A stretch of DNA of 64,000 nucleotides from Nonomuraea montanisoli (GTDB taxonomy: Bacteria > Actinomycetota > Actinomycetes > Streptosporangiales > Streptosporangiaceae). Position 1 is the first letter of the stretch. Each line of letters opens with the position of its first letter. The stretch lies in contig NZ_JABWGN010000003.1 of the NCBI RefSeq assembly GCF_013363975.1, positions 124,001 through 188,000 on the forward strand, in the 5' to 3' direction. Below the pieces are notes generated by a model that saw nothing but the letters and a program-made list of their open reading frames with translations, made no database searches and was not told where the DNA came from. This document shows positions 57,593 through 64,000 of the stretch, in pieces. The position numbers and the translations under genes are program-made.

Positions 57593-57895
57593 AACGGAAA
57601 ACACGTACTCGACAAACGGTGACGAAGTACCGTTATTGCCGGGACAAGTGGGACTAATGTGGCGTACCCTCCCGGATCGGATTCGGCATCTTTTTTCCAA
57701 TCAGCTTGACCTTGGGCGTCCTCCCCTTTACCGTCACTGTGCGTAACCACACCCGGCGGGGTTTTTGGGGTAAACCCAGGGCCTTGGCTACCGATGGTGC
57801 CGAGTTCGGCACCAGACCCCCGGTGGCTTCGGCGTTCACCGCGGGGGAGCACAATCTACTGATAGCGATACATACGAGAGCCGGGGGGCCACACG
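57593..57895. other. 303-bp bldD upstream region
   Basis: It includes the imperfect usp terminator stem AACGGT...ACCGTT (57615-57634), a T-run at 57691-57696, the bldD promoter and box, and a TGGTGCCG-AGTT-CGGCACCA hairpin (57795-57814) in the bldD leader. No gene. Confidence 0.6.
57706..57746 (+). promoter_or_regulatory. bldD promoter with overlapping BldD box
   Basis: TTGACC (57706-57711) and TACCGT (57729-57734) are 17 bp apart. TCACTGTGCGTAA (57734-57746) matches the BldD consensus TNACNCWGNGTNA at all but one fixed position and overlaps the -10/+1 region, as expected for BldD autorepression. Confidence 0.65.
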
Positions 57896-58390
57896 ATGCC
57901 GTCTGAGTACGCAAAGTCGCTGGGTGCACGACTGCGCGCCATCCGCACCCAGCAGGGCCTGTCCCTGCACGGGGTCGAGGAGAAGTCGCGCGGCAGGTGG
58001 AAAGCCGTGGTCGTGGGGTCGTACGAGCGCGGCGACCGCGCCGTCACGGTGCAGAAGCTTGCCGAGCTTGCCGACTTCTACGGGGTGCCCGTCTCCGAGC
58101 TCCTGCCGGGTGGCGCCGCGCCCAGCCCGCTCGGGCCGACGCCGAAGCTTGTGATCGACCTGGAGCGGCTTGCCACGCTGCCGAAGGAGAAGGCCGGGGC
58201 GCTCGCCCGCTACGCCGCCACCATCCAGAGCCAGCGTGGCGACTACAACGGCAAGGTGCTGTCGATCCGCCAGGAGGACCTGCGCTCCCTGGCCGTGATC
58301 TATGACAAGTCGCCCAGCGAGCTGACGGAGGAGCTCATCAGCTGGGGTGTCCTGGACGCGGAGGCCCGCAGGGCGGTCGAGTCGTTCTGA
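57896..58390 (+). CDS. bldD: BldD, c-di-GMP-responsive master developmental repressor
   Basis: The 164-residue protein has the XRE-like HTH at about 9-64 (GARLRAIRTQQGLSLHGVEEKS, VVVGSYERGDRAVTVQKLAELA) and a C-terminal domain binding a c-di-GMP tetramer via RGD (114-116) and RQED (125-128), the RxD-x8-RxxD signature at the same positions as in Streptomyces coelicolor. It represses sporulation genes during vegetative growth. The start is MPSEYAKSLG. Position next to pyrR is conserved in Streptomyces, but here four arc-type genes lie between. Confidence 0.96.
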   Translation: MPSEYAKSLGARLRAIRTQQGLSLHGVEEKSRGRWKAVVVGSYERGDRAVTVQKLAELADFYGVPVSELLPGGAAPSPLGPTPKLVIDLERLATLPKEKAGALARYAATIQSQRGDYNGKVLSIRQEDLRSLAVIYDKSPSELTEELISWGVLDAEARRAVESF

Positions 58391-58467
58391 CCCCCCGCCC
58401 GGACCGGGGCCCTGCCCCACCGGCTCCCGTCCCGGCCCTTTCGCCGGGGGCGAGATGGTTTTCCCAC

Positions 58468-58503
58468 CCTGAGGGGCGCGCACCGCACTGCGCGCCCCTC
58501 AGG
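58468..58503 (+). terminator. bldD terminator
   Basis: CCTGAGGGGCGCGCA (58468-58482) pairs perfectly with TGCGCGCCCCTCAGG (58489-58503) around a 6-base loop, 78 bp after bldD. Confidence 0.85.
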
Positions 58504-59215
58504 CGTGTCCGGGGCCCGTCGTACGCGGGCGGTCGAGGTGGCCGTATCGCCCGCGCCTCCTGAGGGCCCAGGACGTCCTTCGAGAGGGGCACGCGCCCAA
58601 CCCGGCCGGGGGGCCGCGCCCTGACGCAACACCGGGCCGCCGTGGGTGCTCGCACGGCGCGGGTGCGTCCTGGCGCGACGCAGGCGCAGATGCTCGCGTG
58701 GCGCGGCGCGGGTCCTCGCACGGCGCGGGCACAGGCGCTCGCACGGCGCGGGCGGCGTCAGGAGGGGCCAGAAGGCACCGCTGGGGCGATGTCGCGAGGG
58801 CGACTCGGAGCGGCGCCACATCGCAGCCGCACCGGGACAGAGCAAGCCTCTGGGGCGGCTCCGGAAACGCGCCGCACCAGAACGGCGCAAGGCGCCGGCG
58901 CGACTCGAAACCGCGCGGCGCAAGGACAGAACAAGCCTGACACGACTCAAAACCATGCCCCTGCCCGGACAGGGAAGGACCTGGCGCGACTCGAAACCGC
59001 ATGGCGAAGGACAGGACGAGGCTTTGGGACTCGCCACCACGTCGCGCACAGGGCGTGGCTCCGGGTCGATTCGACACCGCGTCGCTCATGAACACGGCGA
59101 ATGCCTGACGTGACGGGAAATCGCGTCACACCCGAGCAGGGCCGAGGCCCTGACGTGGCTCTGAAGCGCCGTCAGAACAGGGCGGGGCCCTGGGGTGGCT
59201 GGGCGCGGCGGCGGC
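58504..59215. other. 712-bp low-complexity spacer after bldD
   Basis: No gene recognised. GGCGCGACTCGAAACCGC occurs at 58897 and 58983 in a longer block, each followed by a diverged GGCG(C)AAGGACAG(A/G)AC stretch, and related ACTCGAAA/GATTCGACACC variants continue to 59080. Another short repeat, GCTCGCACGGCGCGGG, recurs between 58640 and 58760. Confidence 0.6.
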
Positions 59216-59662
59216 TCACCCGGCCAAAGGGACCTCGACGGGCAACTGGGGCTGGGTAGGGACCCCCAGCATCTCCTCCACACGCGTCACGAAGGTCTCG
59301 GCCTCGGCCAGCAGCTCGTCGGCGTCGGCCGCGGAGACCCCGCGGACCATGCCGGCCTCGGCGGCGGCGCGCTTGGCGGCGCTCACCGCGAAGTAGGCGG
59401 CCCACTCCGCCAGCTCGGGCTCCGCCTCCGGGAGCAGCTCCCAAGCGCTGCGCAGGCGGCGCCTGCGGCCCTCCATCGGCTGGGGCCGGGCGGCCAGGAT
59501 CGCGGCGGCCGCGCGCAACGCCGCCAGGTGTGCCGACACGTATCGGGATGCCGGGGTGCGGGCGACTGACGCCTCCGCCAGGCAGGAACGTGAATCCGTC
59601 AGGTGCGCCCGAACGGCTTGCGACAGCCGGGGACCCTGCGGGTCTCTAGACCGTGGTGCCAT
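59216..59662 (-). CDS. SAV_6107-type HEPN-domain protein
   Basis: The 148-residue all-helical protein has AHLTDSRSCLAEASVARTPASRYVSAHLAALRAAAAILAAR and a second helix pair around SAWELLPEAEPELAEWAAYF and AADADELLAEAETFVTRVEEML. This matches the actinobacterial SAV_6107 HEPN family. No R-x4-6-H ribonuclease motif is obvious, so toxicity is not implied. AAGGAGG lies 7 bases before the ATG at 59662; the frame is open far upstream but unsupported. Function unknown. Confidence 0.78.
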   Translation of the reverse strand: MAPRSRDPQGPRLSQAVRAHLTDSRSCLAEASVARTPASRYVSAHLAALRAAAAILAARPQPMEGRRRRLRSAWELLPEAEPELAEWAAYFAVSAAKRAAAEAGMVRGVSAADADELLAEAETFVTRVEEMLGVPTQPQLPVEVPLAG

Positions 59663-60034
59663 GTGCACGCCTCCTTGGGGTCGTCGCGGGCGGCCGGCGT
59701 CACCGCCGGTGAAGCCAGAATCGCAGGCGCCACCGACAATTCCGCCGGGCCGGCCGGACGTGGAGCTTCCCCTCTCCCCGTCCGGCCAGGACACGCCCTG
59801 CTCGTCTCCGCCGACGACGAGGACGCGCCCTTCGCCCGTGGAGCCTGACCGCGGGTCTCGCTTGGGGAAGCGTGGCCCGCGACCAGGTCCTTCGACGTGA
59901 GCCGCGAGCCTCACGTCACTACGTCGAACATAATTTCGATCACGCTCGGTGTCAACCCGTTTCAGAACACAGGTTCGATCGGCATGGCGAAAAGCGCCGC
60001 GACAGGACACACGGACGACCCCGGGCGGGTCGCG
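59663..60034. other. 372-bp region: leader and promoter of the HEPN gene
   Basis: The HEPN leader, about 258 nt from the promoter below, contains GGCCGGACG / CGTCCGGCC (59752-59787) as a 9 bp stem. No gene is credible. A matching Rfam-type fold was not recognised. Confidence 0.5.
59927..59955 (-). promoter_or_regulatory. Canonical promoter for the HEPN gene
   Basis: On the minus strand TTGACA (59955-59950), 17 bp spacer, TATGTT (59932-59927). It is one of the best -35/-10 matches in the window, about 265 bp upstream of the HEPN start. Confidence 0.65.
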
Positions 60035-60229
60035 TCACTCCGCGATCGACAGGGCGCCCGACGGGCACAGCGTCACCGCGCGCCTGACCCCGTCCTCGAG
60101 TTCCGCCGGCGGCGACGTCTCCAGCAGGACCACCGTCCCGTCCTCGTCGCTCTGGTCAAAGACCTGGGGCACCGTGAGCGCGCACATGCCCGCCCCGATG
60201 CACACCGTCGTGTCAGCCTTGATCTCCAT
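60035..60229 (-). CDS. [3Fe-4S]-type ferredoxin
   Basis: The 64-residue acidic protein has three cysteines, Cys10, Cys16 (TVCIGAGMCAL) and Cys55 (TLCPSG), the Cx5C...CP set of single-cluster [3Fe-4S] ferredoxins that feed electrons to actinobacterial P450s. It follows the P450 gene by 10 bp and is its evident redox partner. No ferredoxin reductase is nearby. Confidence 0.93.
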   Translation of the reverse strand: MEIKADTTVCIGAGMCALTVPQVFDQSDEDGTVVLLETSPPAELEDGVRRAVTLCPSGALSIAE

Positions 60230-60239
60230 GGTGATCTCC

Positions 60240-61436
60240 CTACCACGTGACGGGGAGGCGATGCACCCCGTAGATACTCATGTCCGTGCGCATCGGCACC
60301 TCCTCCGGCGGCACGGCCAGGCGCAGCCCGGGGAAGCGGCGCAGCAGCGCCGGATAGCCGATCCGCATCTCGATGCGGGCGAGCTGCTGGCCGAGGCACT
60401 GGTGGATGCCGTGGCCGAAGGTCAGGTGGCCGCCGGCGGGCCGCGCGAGGTCGAGGGAGTCGCCGCCGGGGAAGCGGGCGGGGTCGCGGTTGACGACGGG
60501 CAGGCTGAAGGCGACCGACTGTCCCTTCCGCACCACGACGCCCTCGACCTCGACGTCCTCCAGCGCGGAGCGGATCGGGCCGACGTGGATGATCGTGAGG
60601 TAGCGCAGCAGCTCCTCCACGCCGTTGTCGACCACGGACGGGTCGTCGCGCATGGCGGCGAGCTGGTCCGGGTTGCGCAGCAGCGCGTACGTGCCGAGGC
60701 CGAGCATGTTCGCGGTCGTCTCGTGCCCCGCCACGAGCAGGAGGAACGAGACGCCGGTCAGCTCGTCGTCGGCCAGCTCGCCGCCCTGGACCAGGCCGCT
60801 GATGAGGTCGTCCTGCGGCTCGGCGCGCTTGCGCTGGATGAGGCCGTACAGGTAGCCGGTCATGCTCCTCATGGCGTCGATGACCTCGTCGGCGCCGCTC
60901 TCCAGCGCGAGCAGCGCCCTGGAGTCGCTCTGGAAGCGCTCCCTGTCCTCGTACGGCACGCCGAGCAGCTCGCAGATCACCAGCGACGGGATCGGCAGCG
61001 CGAACTGCTCGACCAGGTCGGCGGGCTTGCCGGCGGCCTCCATGGCGTCCAGGCGGGCGTGGGTGATCTCCTCGACGCGGGGTTCGAGCTGCTTCATCCG
61101 GCGGACGGTGAACTGGCCGGTGAGCAGCTTGCGGTAGCGCGTGTGCTCGGGCGCGTCCATGCGCAGGAAGAATCCCGGCACCGCGAACTCCCTGCCGCGC
61201 AGCTTCTCGGCGACCTCGGCGCGGGCGGGGATGGTGGGGTGCGTGTACTCCGGCCGGTTGCTGAAGCGGGGGTCGGCGAGGATGGCGCGGGCGGCCGTGT
61301 AACCGGTGACCAGCCAGCCCTCGTGCCCGTCGGCGAAGGTGAGCCGATGGAGGGGCGCCTCCCCGCCCAGTCCGGCGATCCGGTCCGGCGGGTCGAACGG
61401 GCGTTCGCGGTCGGTGGTCATGATGAGCTCTGACAT
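60240..61436 (-). CDS. Cytochrome P450
   Basis: The 398-residue class I soluble P450 has the I-helix LLLVAGHETTANML, ExxR region VEELLRYL, and heme loop FGHGIHQCLGQQLAR (Cys347). Length and PEHTRYRKLLTGQFT match CYP105-like monooxygenases, usually xenobiotic or antibiotic hydroxylases. The start MSELIMTTDRE at 61436 follows AGGAG. It forms a transcript with the ferredoxin and is divergent from a TetR regulator. Substrate unknown. Confidence 0.93.
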   Translation of the reverse strand: MSELIMTTDRERPFDPPDRIAGLGGEAPLHRLTFADGHEGWLVTGYTAARAILADPRFSNRPEYTHPTIPARAEVAEKLRGREFAVPGFFLRMDAPEHTRYRKLLTGQFTVRRMKQLEPRVEEITHARLDAMEAAGKPADLVEQFALPIPSLVICELLGVPYEDRERFQSDSRALLALESGADEVIDAMRSMTGYLYGLIQRKRAEPQDDLISGLVQGGELADDELTGVSFLLLVAGHETTANMLGLGTYALLRNPDQLAAMRDDPSVVDNGVEELLRYLTIIHVGPIRSALEDVEVEGVVVRKGQSVAFSLPVVNRDPARFPGGDSLDLARPAGGHLTFGHGIHQCLGQQLARIEMRIGYPALLRRFPGLRLAVPPEEVPMRTDMSIYGVHRLPVTW

Positions 61437-61484
61437 CCGTGGCTCCTAGCGGTCGCCTTGCACAGAACTTCCGGGTCACTCCCC

Positions 61485-61531
61485 ACAAAACATCATCGAA
61501 TGCAAACTTTCAATGGATGAAAATCTAAAAT
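61485..61531. promoter_or_regulatory. Divergent P450/TetR promoter and operator
   Basis: For P450: TTGAAA (61513-61508) and TTTTGT (61490-61485) on the minus strand, 17 bp apart. For TetR: TAAAAT (61526-61531). TTTCA-ATGGA-TGAAA (61508-61522) is a palindrome covering the P450 -35, the natural TetR site. Confidence 0.5.
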
Positions 61532-61551
61532 GCGTGCAGTACAGTTCCGCC

Positions 61552-62160
61552 ATGGCGGGCATCAGGGAGCGCAAGAAGCAGCGCACGCGCCGGGCGCTGA
61601 TCGAGGCGGCGCTCCGGCTCTTCGCCGAGAAGGGCTACGAGGAGACCACGCTCGCGGAGATCGCGGCCGAGGCGGACGTGTCGACGCGCACGTTCTTCAG
61701 CTACTTCGCCAGCAAGGAGGACGTGCTCCTCCACGACATCCAGACCCGCATGGAACGCACCATCGCGATCGTGGCGCGCCATGCCCCCGACGAGCCCCTT
61801 CCCGACCTGCTGATGCGGATCGTGCGCGACGCGCTGGACCAGGTGGCCGGCGACGAGGACTACGACGCCGAGGAGGCACGGCTGCGGATCAGGCTCGTGA
61901 CGACCGTCCCGGGCCTGCAGGCGCGCGCCCTGCGCATGGTGTTCGCCAACCAGCTCCGGCTCGTGCAGGCGCTGGAGGAGTCGTACCGGGGACGGCTGGG
62001 GATGGTGGAGGCCGCGGCGGCGGTGGGCGCGCTCGCGGGCGCGGCCAAGCTGGCGATCGTGGCCAGCGTCGAGCGGGGCGACTCGATGGAGGAGGCGCTG
62101 GACGCCGCCCTGCGCGCGGCGGAGATCTCGGTGCGGGGCCTCGGCTCGCTGACGACCTGA
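61552..62160 (+). CDS. TetR-family regulator of the P450 operon
   Basis: The 202-residue protein has an N-terminal HTH (KKQRTRRALIEAALRLFAEKGYEETTLAEIAAEADVSTRTFFSYFASKEDVLLHD) of the classic TetR kind and a helical C-terminal domain. The ATG at 61552 is used because MAGIRERKKQRTR is the usual opening; a frame-internal ATG at 61513 falls in the operator. It is divergent from the P450 gene and likely represses it. Confidence 0.9.
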   Translation: MAGIRERKKQRTRRALIEAALRLFAEKGYEETTLAEIAAEADVSTRTFFSYFASKEDVLLHDIQTRMERTIAIVARHAPDEPLPDLLMRIVRDALDQVAGDEDYDAEEARLRIRLVTTVPGLQARALRMVFANQLRLVQALEESYRGRLGMVEAAAAVGALAGAAKLAIVASVERGDSMEEALDAALRAAEISVRGLGSLTT

Positions 62161-62207
62161 GCGGGCGCGCCTTCCGGCGCGCAACCGCTGCTCGCCCTGT
62201 CGCTCCG

Positions 62208-62243
62208 GGCTCTTCACCGGGCTCTTCACCGGGCTCTTCACCG
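62208..62243. repeat. 13-bp tandem repeat, about three copies
   Basis: GGGCTCTTCACCG repeats head to tail and runs into the stop codon of the glycosyltransferase-like gene. It probably arose by duplication of that gene end. Confidence 0.8.
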
Positions 62244-64000
62244 GCAGCCGGGGGCGGACCAGCTCGTCCAGCCCTGGCGCTCGCCGCCCAGGCCCGTGGC
62301 GGTCCAGCCCTCCGGGGGTGTGCCGGCGTCCGGGGGCACCACGGCCGTGCAGGCTCCGGCGGGCGGCGCCTGGCGGTCGCCGTCGTACCGCTCCAGCCTG
62401 GTCCACCACACCCGGAACGTGAGGGGCACCCAGACGTTCCACCGCACCCTGCTGTCCAGGGCCACCCTGCCGGGCGGCGGGGCGGGCAGCCAGTCGGGAC
62501 CGGCGGCGGGGGCGGCCTTGGGGGCGAGGTCGGCGGTGAAGGCGACGTTGACGGCGGCCAGCACGGCCACGACCGGCACCAGCCCGCGCGTCCACGGACG
62601 GCGCGCGGAGCCGCGGGCGGCGCGGCCGGCGCTCCGGAACGCGGCCAGGCAGGCCGCCAGGGTGAGGCAGGTCAGCAGGACGAGGGCCGCCGCCGTGGTC
62701 CGCGCCATGTCGAGGGAGTCGCGCACACCGCTGAGGAACGACACCTCGGGGAAGTCGAACGCGATATACGCATAGCGCCTGAGCCGGTCGCCCGCGTACC
62801 AGGCCGCCACTCCCCCGGTCGCCGCCATGAGCACGGCGGCCGCCCCCGCGTACGCCACCATGTTCCGCACGGCCGGGTGGAGGCCGCGCAGGACGCCCGC
62901 GCGGCGCGGGGCCGGGTGGAGGCCGCGCGGGACGCCCGCGCGGCGCGGGGCCGGGTGGAGGCCGGGCGGGACGCCCGGGCGGGGCGGGGCCGCCTCCAGG
63001 GCCGCGGTTCCGACGCGGACCGCCCTGATGACGGCGGTGCGGCGGATCGTGGCGGCGCGGACCGCCCTGGACAGGACCGCGAGGCCCACCAGGGTCCACA
63101 CGACGGCCACGCACGCCAGGTACCGGCCGTAGACGTAGTTGCCCACCCGGTGCTCGTCCGGCAGCGCCGCCGACGACGCGTACGCCACTCCCAGGGTGAC
63201 GGCCAGCAGCGTGCCCGCGAGCACGCGGCGGGCGAACGGGCCGTCCCGCCGTACGAGCTGGACGGCCGCCGCCGCCAGGCCGACGCCGGCGAGGCCCCAC
63301 GTGCTCACGATCAGGTACCAGAGCTGGCCGGTGGCGCCCGACAGCGCCCACGCCTGGCCGTCGAGCCCGGTCAGGCGCTCGGCCAGCATCCCGGACAGGT
63401 CACGGGCGCCGCCCGGGTACACCGCCGCCGCCAGCGCGCGGTTGAGCGCCGCGCCCGCCGCCGCGACCGCCCCCGCCACGCCCAGGGCGACGGCCCCGGC
63501 CCGGAGCGGCAGCCGCCGTCCCGCGCCCCGCGCCGGCCGGCGGACGACCAGGAGCGCCACCACCGTCAGCGCGTACGCCGCGAGGATCACCGTCCCGCGC
63601 AGGTGCACCGCCGTGGCGAAGCCCGCCAGGGCGCCCGCCGCCGCGCCCGCCCGCGGCGAGCCGGTGCGCGCCAGGTCGTGCGTGGCGAGGAGCCAGGCGA
63701 GCAGCAGCGTGGGCAGCACCGCGTCCGCCAGCGCCAGCCCCGAGAACAGCAGCAGCGCCGGCGACAGCCCCGCCACGAACGCCAGCGCCACCGCCTCCCG
63801 CCGCCCCACCGCGAGCCGCCGCAGCACCACGTACGCCAGCGGGAACGCCGTGGCGGCCGCCATCGAGCCGATCCCGGCCACCAGCCGGTAGACCATGACC
63901 GGATCGGACGTCACCCAGTACGCGGGCACGAGCAGCAACGCGTAGCCGCCCTGGTAGAACGTCGAGCCCGTGAGGTCCGCCCCCGCTCCCCCGGCCAGCC
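62238..64000 (-). CDS. Multi-TM glycosyltransferase-like membrane protein, partial
   Basis: At least 587 codons are present; the gene runs off the right edge (…GSTFYQGGYALLLVPAYW). Many helices follow (about ten in view), with long Ala-rich segments typical of GT-C mannosyl/arabinosyl transferases or dolichyl-phosphate-mannose-type membrane enzymes; no DXD or catalytic acid can be fixed because the N-terminal loop is outside the window. Near 62871-62990 a 13-residue unit AGVPRGLHPAPRR repeats about three times in a 39 bp minisatellite. The C-terminal domain ends SAPGCR. Confidence 0.65.
   Translation of the reverse strand, partial: LAGGAGADLTGSTFYQGGYALLLVPAYWVTSDPVMVYRLVAGIGSMAAATAFPLAYVVLRRLAVGRREAVALAFVAGLSPALLLFSGLALADAVLPTLLLAWLLATHDLARTGSPRAGAAAGALAGFATAVHLRGTVILAAYALTVVALLVVRRPARGAGRRLPLRAGAVALGVAGAVAAAGAALNRALAAAVYPGGARDLSGMLAERLTGLDGQAWALSGATGQLWYLIVSTWGLAGVGLAAAAVQLVRRDGPFARRVLAGTLLAVTLGVAYASSAALPDEHRVGNYVYGRYLACVAVVWTLVGLAVLSRAVRAATIRRTAVIRAVRVGTAALEAAPPRPGVPPGLHPAPRRAGVPRGLHPAPRRAGVLRGLHPAVRNMVAYAGAAAVLMAATGGVAAWYAGDRLRRYAYIAFDFPEVSFLSGVRDSLDMARTTAAALVLLTCLTLAACLAAFRSAGRAARGSARRPWTRGLVPVVAVLAAVNVAFTADLAPKAAPAAGPDWLPAPPPGRVALDSRVRWNVWVPLTFRVWWTRLERYDGDRQAPPAGACTAVVPPDAGTPPEGWTATGLGGERQGWTSWSAPGCR
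62871..62990. repeat. 39-bp coding minisatellite
   Basis: Unit GCCGGGTGGAGGCCGCGCGG plus GACGCCCGCGCGGCGCGGG repeats about three times in frame, inserting AGVPRGLHPAPRR-type residues into a cytosolic loop of the membrane protein. Confidence 0.85.

Noticed and set aside
59216..59662. HEPN toxin of a toxin-antitoxin pair
   Set aside because: No catalytic R-x4-6-H motif and no partner antitoxin or MNT gene adjacent.

Overview
The window is very GC-rich, with third-position G/C bias in every gene. It carries bldD, mihF, an F420-type oxidoreductase, an AfsR-like SARP regulator and RibM, so it comes from a sporulating actinomycete. Gene order and family content point to Streptosporangiaceae (Nonomuraea-like); this is an inference from content, not a database match. 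There are no tRNA or rRNA genes, no CRISPR array and no insertion sequence that I can recognise.

Layout. 0-6.3 kb is accessory DNA: a sugar-kinase fragment, a murQ fragment joined head to head to a decapitated ABC permease, an FAD monooxygenase with a divergent two-HTH regulator, two small secreted two-cysteine paralogues, a decayed FAD hydroxylase, and two divergent orphan genes around a strong hairpin. 6.3-17.5 kb holds a DAACS transporter, an LLM oxidoreductase, a membrane-anchored EEP hydrolase, a four-gene molybdo-hydroxylase maturation operon (moxR/coxD, coxE, xdhC, mocA-like) without any visible catalytic subunits, and an AfsR-like regulator divergent from a CMD/ABM gene pair. 17.5-22.7 kb is the riboflavin operon ribD-ribE-ribM-ribBA-ribH, led by an FMN riboswitch and probably a palindromic operator inside its promoter.

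22.7-59 kb is core actinobacterial chromosome, nearly all on the minus strand: rpe, rsmB, fmt, def, two paralogous unknown genes, priA, metK, coaBC, rpoZ, gmk, mihF, then the complete UMP pathway pyrF-pyrD-pyrK-carB-carA-pyrC-pyrB-pyrR with a PyrR-type leader hairpin. Transcription then diverges into arcA-arcC-permease-universal stress protein, which lies between pyrR and bldD. bldD has a well placed BldD box and a strong terminator. The right end has a HEPN gene with a canonical promoter and a long leader, a P450/ferredoxin/TetR module and a truncated multi-TM glycosyltransferase-like gene.

How it works together. The core block joins nucleotide synthesis (pyr, gmk), translation start and rRNA modification (fmt, def, rsmB), cofactors (rib, coaBC, metK) and nucleoid/developmental control (mihF, bldD). 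Carbamoyl phosphate links the pyr operon with the divergent arginine-deiminase genes, which lack arcB. A feature running across the window is in-frame minisatellite expansion inside otherwise conserved enzymes (kinase N-terminus, CoxE, RibD twice, RsmB twice, PriA, one priA-def paralogue, the terminal membrane protein), suggesting a genome prone to short tandem duplication.
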